A DNA stretch of 17,795 nucleotides from Candidatus Fermentithermobacillaceae bacterium UBA3907 (lineage in GTDB: Bacteria; Bacillota; Sulfobacillia; Fermentithermobacillales; Fermentithermobacillaceae), in NCBI GenBank assembly GCA_002391545.1, contig DGFF01000075.1:40652-58446 (forward strand), in the 5' to 3' direction. Position numbers and translations under genes: made by a program. Below the pieces are notes generated by a model, which worked only from the letters and a program-made list of their open reading frames with translations, ran no database searches and was not told where the DNA came from. This document shows, piece after piece, positions 7,017-14,101 of this stretch. Numbering within the stretch: position 1 is the stretch's first letter; every line of letters begins with the position of its first letter.

Positions 7017-9710
7017 TTGTCCAAATACAAAACTCCAATGATGGTTCAATACCGATCTCTCAAAGAAAAACATAAAGACGCCATCCTCTTATTCAGACTA
7101 GGGGATTTTTATGAAATGTTTTTCGAAGATGCAGAAATCGCTTCTAAAGAGCTGGACATCACCCTTACCAGTCGAGACGCAGGTAACGGTCTTAAAGCTC
7201 CTATGTGCGGAGTCCCATATCACGCAGTAGATGACTACATAGGGACACTCATATCTAAAGGATACAAAGTTGCCATTTGCGAACAAATGGAAGACCCTCG
7301 AAGGGCTAAGGGATTAGTGGAAAGAGATGTGGTTCGAGTTATAACTCCGGGCACGTACTGGGAAGGAGCGGATAGCACAACTTTTAACTACATCACTGCA
7401 GTGTATCCATGGTACGGATCAAGAGGGGAGATAAACTCGTTAGGCCTTTGTTCCTGTGACTTATCTACAGGAGAAATACTTCTAGGCTGGCTAGATGAGG
7501 AAGGATTAGATAATCGCCACACCAGTCAGAAGCTTGTCGATGAATTATCTAGATTGTTGCCGAAAGAATGTGTACTCCCAGAAAGCCTAAGAGATAAGGG
7601 TTTGCACAAAACAATAATCAAGAATTTCCCTGGGCTGTTCGTATCGTTTTTAGATGATGAATCTTTCCAAGGAGATGACGCTGAAGTTGATATTCCTGCT
7701 GAATGGCTAACTGAAAAAGTGCCGCCAGCTGCCTCAAGAGCCACATCGGGACTATTAGCCTACTTGAAACAAACCCAGATGCTAGAACTTAACCACTTAA
7801 AAAAGCCGAATTTGTACTTAAAAGATGCTTTTCTAGAAATAGATCAGTCCACCAGGAGAAACTTAGAACTAACTCAAAGGATAACCGGGGGAACATACGG
7901 TTCCTTGACGTGGGTGTTAGATGAGTGTTCAACATCTATGGGTTCCAGAATATTGAAAAAATGGGTAGAGAGGCCTTTGAGAGACCCGCAAGCCATCGAA
8001 GAAAGGCTTTCGGCAGTTGAAGAACTAACCCAGGACTCAGCTTTATTGAACAACATCCGACGCTCACTTTCTGGAATAAAAGATTTGGAGAGGTTGGTCA
8101 CGAAAATCTCATACAAGACATGTAACGCCAGGGATTTGATAGCGATTGCCTCATCCCTCGAAAAAGTGCCCCTCTTAAAAGAGGAACTGCGATTAGTTTC
8201 ATCAGACCTTTTAAAACAAATCTTGAGGGACCTAGATGAGATTCCCGAAGTAGTGGATCTAATAAGGCAGGCTATAGTAGATGAACCCCCGATCTCGTTA
8301 ACAGAAGGCGGTCTCATCCGTTCAGGGTATAGTCAAGAAATCGATGAGTTAAGGGATCTAGCCGCAGGTGGCAAAAAGTGGCTTGTAGATCTAGAAACTA
8401 AGGAAAAAGCAAGAACCGGGATAAAGTCGCTTAAGGTCGGCTACAATAAAGTGTTTGGATATTACATAGAAGTAACCAAACCAAACCTACACTTGGTTCC
8501 AGATGATTACATTAGAAAGCAAACCTTGGTCTCAGCTGAGAGATTTGTTACGCCCGAACTCAAAGAGAAAGAGACACAGATATTAGGGGCTGAAGAAAAG
8601 CTCTTTAAGGAAGAGTACAGGGTATTTAGCGAAGTTCGAGACGTTGTAGGAGCCCACATAAGAAGTCTTCAAAAAACTGCCCTCACCATAGCCCAATTAG
8701 ACGTGCTTGGCAGTTTAGCCTATATCGCCAACCTGTACGGATACGTAAAACCTGAAATAAGATGCGATGGCAAAATCACCATCAAAGAAGGCAGGCATCC
8801 TGTATTGGAAAGGGTGCTTCCTCCAGGCAGTTTCGTTCCTAACGACCTTATACTAGATGACAATGAAAGAATGCTCATAATCACAGGGCCAAATATGGGA
8901 GGCAAATCCACTTATTGCAGGCAAACAGCCCTTATAGTCCTCATGGCTCAAATGGGATCTTTCGTGCCTTGCACCTATTGTTCTATCGACTGTGTAGATA
9001 AGATTTTCGCTAGAGTAGGCGCTTACGACGACATTGTTTTGGGACAATCTACTTTTATGACAGAAATGAACGAAGTGTCTAGGATTGTAGAAAATGCCAC
9101 ACCTAAGAGCCTGGTTATACTTGATGAAATAGGGAGGGGAACTAGCACATTTGACGGTCTTTCCGTAGCCTGGGCCGTTGTAGAATATTTAGCAGATGAG
9201 AAGCATGTAGGAGCCAAGGGCCTTGTGGCTACCCACTATCGTGAACTTACGCTTTTATCTGAGTTGAAGCCTAACATTGCTAACTACCACGTCACCGTAA
9301 AAAGAGCAGGAGACGATATTATTTTCTTGAGAAAAGTAGCCAAAGGGGTAGCTGCTGGAAGTTTTGGAATCGATGTAGCCGCTATGGCAGGTCTGCCCGA
9401 CGAGATTGTAGAAAGAGCTCGAGAGATTCTTCAGGCTCTGGAAACTGAAGCCCGAAAAGGCTCCAAGTCCCAAAAGAGCATACTAGGGCATCTGGCTTCT
9501 AGAAGTTTGGGAACGATGGATAGTTACCAAATTCCTGGACAACCCCTTTTGCTTGGTTTTTCTTCAACTGTAGATGCTTCTAGGTATGAACAATACGACG
9601 AGATAATATCTATGCTCAACGACATAGACGTAGATAACATAACTCCTTTTCAAGCCCTTGAAATCCTTTACACTATAAAGGACATACTAATAAGGACCAA
9701 GGAGGAATAA
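7017..9710 (+). CDS. mutS: DNA mismatch repair protein MutS
   Basis: MutS binds mismatches and small loops and, as an ATP-driven sliding clamp, recruits MutL. The 897-residue protein is somewhat longer than the roughly 850 usual in E. coli and B. subtilis. The mismatch-reading domain has the Phe-x-Glu motif as Phe31 and Glu33 in GDFYEMF, which marks it as MutS1 rather than the non-repair MutS2. Connector, lever and clamp domains follow. The ATPase domain has Walker A TGPNMGGKS (Lys630) and Walker B VILDEIGRGTS (Asp703, Glu704). After it come a linker of about 40 residues with QPLLLGF (842-848), which resembles a beta-clamp-binding peptide, and a helical tail (DEIISMLNDIDVDNITPFQALEIL, split here: DEIISMLNDI then TPFQALEIL) like the oligomerisation region of other MutS proteins. 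The start is TTG, fixed by GGAGG at 8 bases. The mutL ATG is 7 bases after the stop, so the two are surely co-transcribed. Confidence 0.97.
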   Translation: MSKYKTPMMVQYRSLKEKHKDAILLFRLGDFYEMFFEDAEIASKELDITLTSRDAGNGLKAPMCGVPYHAVDDYIGTLISKGYKVAICEQMEDPRRAKGLVERDVVRVITPGTYWEGADSTTFNYITAVYPWYGSRGEINSLGLCSCDLSTGEILLGWLDEEGLDNRHTSQKLVDELSRLLPKECVLPESLRDKGLHKTIIKNFPGLFVSFLDDESFQGDDAEVDIPAEWLTEKVPPAASRATSGLLAYLKQTQMLELNHLKKPNLYLKDAFLEIDQSTRRNLELTQRITGGTYGSLTWVLDECSTSMGSRILKKWVERPLRDPQAIEERLSAVEELTQDSALLNNIRRSLSGIKDLERLVTKISYKTCNARDLIAIASSLEKVPLLKEELRLVSSDLLKQILRDLDEIPEVVDLIRQAIVDEPPISLTEGGLIRSGYSQEIDELRDLAAGGKKWLVDLETKEKARTGIKSLKVGYNKVFGYYIEVTKPNLHLVPDDYIRKQTLVSAERFVTPELKEKETQILGAEEKLFKEEYRVFSEVRDVVGAHIRSLQKTALTIAQLDVLGSLAYIANLYGYVKPEIRCDGKITIKEGRHPVLERVLPPGSFVPNDLILDDNERMLIITGPNMGGKSTYCRQTALIVLMAQMGSFVPCTYCSIDCVDKIFARVGAYDDIVLGQSTFMTEMNEVSRIVENATPKSLVILDEIGRGTSTFDGLSVAWAVVEYLADEKHVGAKGLVATHYRELTLLSELKPNIANYHVTVKRAGDDIIFLRKVAKGVAAGSFGIDVAAMAGLPDEIVERAREILQALETEARKGSKSQKSILGHLASRSLGTMDSYQIPGQPLLLGFSSTVDASRYEQYDEIISMLNDIDVDNITPFQALEILYTIKDILIRTKEE

Positions 9711-9717
9711 ACTGCTT

Positions 9718-11430
9718 ATGCTCTCATCTATTAGAAAACTTGACCCACAGGTAGCAACTCAAATCGCCGCAGGAGAAGTTGTAGAACGCCCTGCCTCTGT
9801 CGTCAAGGAATTGGTGGAAAATGCCATAGACGCAAATGCCAAGCGCATTACCATAGATATAGTTGATGGTGGCCTGGAGTATATAAGAGTGTCCGACGAT
9901 GGCATAGGTATGTCTAAAGATGACGTTATTTCGGCTTTGGATCGCTTTGCCACCTCAAAGATTCAATCTGTATCTGATCTTGAAAAAGTTCGAACCTTAG
10001 GATTCAGGGGTGAAGCCCTTCCCTCCATAGCTGTGTGCTCAAAATTAACCCTTGAAACCAGAGCCAACACCTCAGAGTCAGGGACAGCTATATACGTTGA
10101 GGGAGGACACGTCGTGTCATTAGTAGAAAAAGGGCTTCCTCAAGGAACGACTGTGACAGTACAGGATCTGTTCTTCAACGCTCCAGCTCGCCTCAGATTC
10201 ATGAGAACAAAGAGCCGCGAAAGGGATGCCATCATAGAAGCGGTGGAACGATTAGCCTTGGCCTGGCCCTCAATTAGTTTTACCCTAACGATCAATGGAA
10301 GAATCGTTTTTCACACAACGGGGAACGGTTTGAGGAACGCAATAACAGATATATTCGGCCCTGAGATGGTTGAATCTTCAATAGAAGTTTATCGTAGATA
10401 TCCTGGTGAGATAGTTGTGCAAGGATTTGCAGGTAAGCCTAGCAACTATAGGAGCAGACGTGATCGGCAGATATTTTCTGTAAACCAGAGGCCTATCAAA
10501 AACCCGATACTGGGCTGGGCTTTAGACAGCGCTTACGCAGGATTATTACCGCCGAAAGGTTATCCTGTAGGTATAATTGACATATCAATACCTCCTGATC
10601 AAATTGATGTCAATGTACACCCAACAAAAGCAGAAATCAAATTCAAGAATGACAGGGAAATTCGACACATGGTTACAGAAAGCGTTAGAGAAAGCCTTAT
10701 AGAAGCAGGTTACTTGCTTGAAAATGCCGAACCCCGATCCTTTCATGTGACGCCTTCTGAGACATATGATATTCCGGTGGGATACACATCAAACCTTATG
10801 GAAACGGAAGAAGGCGGCTATCCTATTGAACATGACTCTTCAACGTACGATCAAACCCTGCCCGACGGCTGGGAATACCTAGGAGACCTTCAGAATACAT
10901 ATCTAGTAGCCAAAACCGAAGACTCCTTGCTTATTGTAGACCAGCACGCGCTGGCAGAAAGCATTGCATACCAAGCGTTGTTGAAAGGCGAGAGCGGTAG
11001 CCAGGAACTGCTCATTTCTGAGATCATCGAGCTCGGACCAAAAGAAGCGTCACTTTACGAGGAATATGGGGCAGTTCTGGAAGAAATAGGCTTTTCCACA
11101 AGACTCCTTGGAACACGCACAGTGCTTGTAACAAAGGTCCCAGTTATCTTAGGAAAACCTCTCTCGCCAGATTCGTTTAAAGAAATCCTTTTGTCAGCTT
11201 ATAGCAATGCAGAAGAAGGCTTAGATCAAGCCAGGATTCTTGCCAAAGCTCAGTTGGCTACTGCCGCGTGCCATAGTTCTGTAAGGGCTAACGAGCCTTT
11301 AACGCGCGAAGAAGCCATTGCTCTTCTTAAAAAACTATCATTGGATCCGACACTTGTAACGTGTCCCCATGGCAGGCCTACAACTCACAAGATGCCTTAC
11401 GCCGAAATAGCCAAACTGTTTGGACGGTAA
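9718..11430 (+). CDS. mutL: DNA mismatch repair protein MutL, endonuclease type
   Basis: MutL links mismatch recognition by MutS to strand cutting. The N-terminal GHKL ATPase shows ELVENAIDA, DDGIGM, TLGFRGEALPSIA and NVHPTKAEIKF. The C-terminal domain (about 380-570) carries the metal-dependent endonuclease motifs of MutL from bacteria lacking MutH: DQHALAE (Asp408, His410, Glu414), ACH (Cys518, His519), CPHGRP (549-554) and the terminal FGR. The expected second glutamate of DQHA(X)2E(X)4E is Gln419. QELLIS (429-434) sits where B. subtilis MutL has its beta-clamp peptide, but ends in Ser instead of Pro. At 570 residues it is shorter than many homologues, mainly in the linker between the two domains. 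The ATG at 9718 follows GGAGG (9701-9705) by 12 bases, a long spacing, but the N-terminus matches the family exactly. Confidence 0.96.
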   Translation: MLSSIRKLDPQVATQIAAGEVVERPASVVKELVENAIDANAKRITIDIVDGGLEYIRVSDDGIGMSKDDVISALDRFATSKIQSVSDLEKVRTLGFRGEALPSIAVCSKLTLETRANTSESGTAIYVEGGHVVSLVEKGLPQGTTVTVQDLFFNAPARLRFMRTKSRERDAIIEAVERLALAWPSISFTLTINGRIVFHTTGNGLRNAITDIFGPEMVESSIEVYRRYPGEIVVQGFAGKPSNYRSRRDRQIFSVNQRPIKNPILGWALDSAYAGLLPPKGYPVGIIDISIPPDQIDVNVHPTKAEIKFKNDREIRHMVTESVRESLIEAGYLLENAEPRSFHVTPSETYDIPVGYTSNLMETEEGGYPIEHDSSTYDQTLPDGWEYLGDLQNTYLVAKTEDSLLIVDQHALAESIAYQALLKGESGSQELLISEIIELGPKEASLYEEYGAVLEEIGFSTRLLGTRTVLVTKVPVILGKPLSPDSFKEILLSAYSNAEEGLDQARILAKAQLATAACHSSVRANEPLTREEAIALLKKLSLDPTLVTCPHGRPTTHKMPYAEIAKLFGR

Positions 11431-11461
11431 CATCTTGTCCCGTTAGCCGCCCCGGTTACGA

Positions 11462-11467
11462 TATAAT
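11462..11467 (+). promoter_or_regulatory. Possible internal -10 element before miaA
   Basis: TATAAT is a perfect -10 hexamer in the 46-base mutL-miaA gap. The best -35-like match, TTGTCC (11435-11440), is 21 bases away, too far for a standard promoter. A transcript from here would start close to the GTG at 11477, leaving almost no leader for that start. The hexamer could be chance. Confidence 0.25.
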
Positions 11468-11476
11468 AGCAATAGA

Positions 11477-12454
11477 GTGTTTTACTACAAACTGACGAAA
11501 GGACGCTTTCCAGAAACCTTGGACAAACTTTTGGTTATCACGGGGCCAACCGCATCGGGCAAGTCGAGCCTAGCTTTGCATTTGGCTCAAATATACCCGT
11601 TAGAAATAATATCTGCCGATTCAATGCAGGTTTATCGACATATGGATATAGGCACAGATAAAGTTCCCAAAGAGATCCGAGAGCAAATTCCTCACCACTT
11701 AATCGATATTAAGTATCCAGATGAGCCTTGGAGCGTAGAAGAATTTCAACGAAGGGCCACACAGGCGATAGAGGAAATTCAAGGCAGAGGTCGATTGCCT
11801 TGTGTTGTAGGAGGCACCGGGTTTTATATCCAAGCCTTGTTATATGATTTTCCTTTGGAAAATGCTCCTCCCAACCCGGAGTTAAGGAATAGACTCCGGG
11901 AAACAGCGCAGGTTAAAGGCAATGTTTATGTACATAGCATCTTGAAAGGCATTGATCCAGAATCATATGAAACTCTACACCCAAATGATCTCAAGAGAGT
12001 TATTCGGGCTATTGAATATTATGAAGCTACGAAGAAACCTATCTCGGAAAGAAAGCGTCTGCCTAATAAGAGTCCATACGATACGTTGTTGTTAGGCTTA
12101 AAATGGGACCGTCAACAACTTTACGAAAAGATCGATGATAGGGTAGAGGAACAATTTGCTAAGGGCCTTGTAGACGAGGTCATGCATCTTTTTGAGATGG
12201 GATATGGGCCAGATCTTCCAAGTATGCAGGGAATCGGGTACAAAGAAGTAGGCTGGATGTTGTACGGACTTATAACCGAGTCTGAAGCCAAAAATATTTT
12301 AAAACGTAACACAAGACGGTACGCAAAAAGACAGTTTACATGGTTCAAGAACGTTGACGACATCATTTGGCTGCCTTTTGGAAAAGACGTGCCCATAATC
12401 TGTGTCGTAGAAGATGCCAGCCGCGAAATAGACAATTGGCTGAGCAAACAGTAG
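11477..12454 (+). CDS. miaA: tRNA dimethylallyltransferase MiaA
   Basis: MiaA transfers the dimethylallyl group of DMAPP to N6 of A37 in tRNAs reading UNN codons, making i6A, the substrate of MiaB. Visible motifs in order are the P-loop GPTASGKS, the substrate-binding segment SADSMQVYRHMDIGTDK, PHHLIDI, GGTGFYIQALLY, DLKRVIRAIEYYE and the C-terminal NTRRYAKRQFTWF. The start is uncertain. GTG at 11477 (325 residues) has no ribosome binding site. TTG at 11519 (311 residues) gives an N-terminus MDKLLVITGPTASGKS that fits the family well, with AGGA 15 bases upstream inside a small hairpin. The longer form is listed. The gene lies in the conserved mutL-miaA-hfq order. Confidence 0.95.
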   Translation: MFYYKLTKGRFPETLDKLLVITGPTASGKSSLALHLAQIYPLEIISADSMQVYRHMDIGTDKVPKEIREQIPHHLIDIKYPDEPWSVEEFQRRATQAIEEIQGRGRLPCVVGGTGFYIQALLYDFPLENAPPNPELRNRLRETAQVKGNVYVHSILKGIDPESYETLHPNDLKRVIRAIEYYEATKKPISERKRLPNKSPYDTLLLGLKWDRQQLYEKIDDRVEEQFAKGLVDEVMHLFEMGYGPDLPSMQGIGYKEVGWMLYGLITESEAKNILKRNTRRYAKRQFTWFKNVDDIIWLPFGKDVPIICVVEDASREIDNWLSKQ

Positions 12455-12492
12455 CTTAGAGGGAAGAACCGAATACGAAAAGTCGTTTATTT

Positions 12493-12499
12493 GGAGGGT
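12493..12499 (+). promoter_or_regulatory. Ribosome binding site that selects the hfq TTG start
   Basis: GGAGGGT lies just before TTG at 12506-12508, 8 bases from the end of GGAGG. The frame also begins with a TTG at 12491, but that codon overlaps the binding site itself and cannot use it. Confidence 0.7.
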
Positions 12500-12505
12500 A
12501 TTAGT

Positions 12506-12760
12506 TTGAGCGCCAAAAATACTGCAAACTTTCAAGATAGATACCTTAGTCAACTTAGGAAAAAGGCTGTGCCTACCACGGTATACTTAACCAACGGATT
12601 CCAATTGAAGGGCGTAATCACTGCATTCGATAATTATACAGTGCTTATGGAAGTAGACGAAAAGCAAATGCTAATTTTCAAGCATGCAATTTCCACTATT
12701 GCGCCTATGAACTCGGTGGATATAAAAAACGAAGCGCCTGAAGACGAAAACGATGTATAA
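12506..12760 (+). CDS. hfq: RNA chaperone Hfq
   Basis: Hfq is a hexameric Sm-like protein that binds small RNAs and A-rich or U-rich mRNA segments. From the chosen TTG the protein has 84 residues, close to Bacillota Hfq and far shorter than the E. coli form with its long tail. The Sm1 region is NFQDRYLSQLRKKAVPTTV with YLTNGFQLKG, including the Gln of the proximal site; the Sm2 signature is FKHAIST, where E. coli has YKHAIST. After the core comes a short acidic tail (NEAPEDENDV). It follows miaA by 51 bases and precedes hflX, the same order as in E. coli. Confidence 0.96.
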   Translation: MSAKNTANFQDRYLSQLRKKAVPTTVYLTNGFQLKGVITAFDNYTVLMEVDEKQMLIFKHAISTIAPMNSVDIKNEAPEDENDV

Positions 12761-12761
12761 T

Positions 12762-12767
12762 TATAAT
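12762..12767 (+). promoter_or_regulatory. Possible internal -10 element before hflX
   Basis: TATAAT directly follows the hfq stop codon. The 17-base-distant -35 position reads TGAAGA, a poor match, and there is no extended -10. It resembles the sequence before miaA (TATAATAGT here, TATAATAGC there). Evidence is weak. Confidence 0.2.
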
Positions 12768-12788
12768 AGTGGTAAATAATTATCTAAT

Positions 12789-12794
12789 AGGAGG
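12789..12794 (+). promoter_or_regulatory. Ribosome binding site that selects the hflX TTG start
   Basis: AGGAGG ends 7 bases before TTG at 12802-12804. An in-frame ATG at 12796-12798 is only 1 base from it, too close for initiation, and the far upstream GTG at 12769 lies before the site. The TTG is therefore the probable start. Confidence 0.7.
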
Positions 12795-12801
12795 AATGCC
12801 A

Positions 12802-14094
12802 TTGAAGAATAATTTAGATAATGAGAAAACAAGAGCAATTATCTGCTCACTTGACATTAGAACAAAATCATCAAAGAATCGTGAAAAGGCCCATATGTTA
12901 CTTACACCTCAAGAGTCTGCCCAAGAGCTTACAGCATTGGCCGAAACATTGGACATGGAGGTTTGCGATGTAATTATCCAGCAAAGAATGTCGCCAGACC
13001 CAGCTACTTACCTAGGGAGAGGAAAAGCCGAAGAAATAGCCCAGATAGCCAAAGACTTAGGCGCCTCGTATGTGCTAATAGACGGTCAACTTTCTCCAAC
13101 ACAGGTAAAGAACCTGCAAGACATTACCGAAGCTACAGTGCTAGATCGAACGGAAGTAATCTTGAACATTTTTGCAGAGCGAGCTACCACAAAAGAAGGC
13201 AAACTTCAAGTTGAACTCGCAACTAGAAGACATGAACTTACCCGTCTAACAGGATATGGTACAGTTCTATCTAGTCTTGGAGCAGGTATAGGGACTAGAG
13301 GCCCTGGAGAACAGAAACTTGAGGTAGATCGTCGTGTAGTAAGGGACAGAATATCCCTGCTTTCCAAGGAGCTGGAGAAAGCCAAGAAGGTCCGTGAGGT
13401 CCAGCGGAAACAACGTAAAGAATCCATGATACCCCACGTAGCCTTAGTAGGGTACACCAACGCAGGAAAATCTACGCTTTTTAAAGCCCTTTCTGGAGAA
13501 CAAGAAGTGCTTTGTGACGACAAACTTTTTGCAACTTTGGACCCATGGACTAGAAAATGCATATTACCCTCGGGAAAATTGGTCTTAATCTCCGATACTG
13601 TAGGGTTCATACAAGGTTTGCCTCACGATCTAATATATGCGTTTCGTTCTACCCTTGAAGAATCTCTGGATGCAGATGTACTTATCCACGTAGTAGATAT
13701 TTCGTCCCCAATATGGGCGGAACAAGTACAAACAGTTGAACAGGTTTTGAAAGACCTAGGCGCTGGAGAAGTACCTACAATTTACGCATTCAACAAATGT
13801 GACAAAGTTAGAGACGTAAATGTGGCAGAAATCGCCGCGGAATACAGGGGAATTCCCATTTCAGCGCTCTACGGCTACGGGTTAGAAGACCTCTTTATGC
13901 GCATAGAAAAAGAGCTCCTGTCTAAAACCAAGATAGTTTCGTGGAAAATCCCCTACGTCATGTGGGACGTGCTGTCGGAGATTAGGGAATATGGGACCAT
14001 CCTCGAAGAAGTATATGACACTAACGGCGCACAAGTTACATGCAGACTAGCTCCTGCCGACATTTCTCGCCTTAGTAAAAAATTGTCAGGATGA
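12802..14094 (+). CDS. hflX: Ribosome-associated GTPase HflX
   Basis: HflX is a GTPase of the Obg-HflX superfamily that binds the 50S subunit and splits stalled or stress-inactivated 70S ribosomes. From the TTG start the protein has 430 residues. The N-terminal HflX domain (about 30-180) has DPATYLGRGKAEEI and GTRGPGEQKLEVDRR, followed by a basic coiled-coil linker. The G domain has G1 GYTNAGKST (217-225), G3 DTVGF (265-269), G4 NKCD (331-334) and a G5-like ISALYGYG. The frame runs further upstream to a GTG at 12769, but spacing from AGGAGG favours the TTG. It follows hfq as in E. coli and is followed after 7 bases by the ynbB-type gene, matching the ynbA-ynbB pair of B. subtilis. Confidence 0.95.
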   Translation: MKNNLDNEKTRAIICSLDIRTKSSKNREKAHMLLTPQESAQELTALAETLDMEVCDVIIQQRMSPDPATYLGRGKAEEIAQIAKDLGASYVLIDGQLSPTQVKNLQDITEATVLDRTEVILNIFAERATTKEGKLQVELATRRHELTRLTGYGTVLSSLGAGIGTRGPGEQKLEVDRRVVRDRISLLSKELEKAKKVREVQRKQRKESMIPHVALVGYTNAGKSTLFKALSGEQEVLCDDKLFATLDPWTRKCILPSGKLVLISDTVGFIQGLPHDLIYAFRSTLEESLDADVLIHVVDISSPIWAEQVQTVEQVLKDLGAGEVPTIYAFNKCDKVRDVNVAEIAAEYRGIPISALYGYGLEDLFMRIEKELLSKTKIVSWKIPYVMWDVLSEIREYGTILEEVYDTNGAQVTCRLAPADISRLSKKLSG

Positions 14095-14101
14095 TAGCGC
14101 A

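Noticed and set aside
7012..7041. Nine-codon open frame starting at ATG 7012 just before mutS, as a possible leader peptide
   Set aside because: The ATG is only 3 bases from the ribosome binding site and overlaps the mutS start, which has ideal spacing; nothing suggests regulation.
7874..8317. Antisense open frame (147 codons) inside mutS
   Set aside because: Ser/Arg-rich shadow of the MutS lever region with no family resemblance.
11435..11467. Full promoter TTGTCC/TATAAT before miaA
   Set aside because: The spacer is 21 bases, outside the working range; only the isolated -10 is kept, at low confidence.
13206..13610. Antisense open frame (134 codons) opposite hflX
   Set aside because: It mirrors the conserved HflX GTPase region and shows no independent protein features.
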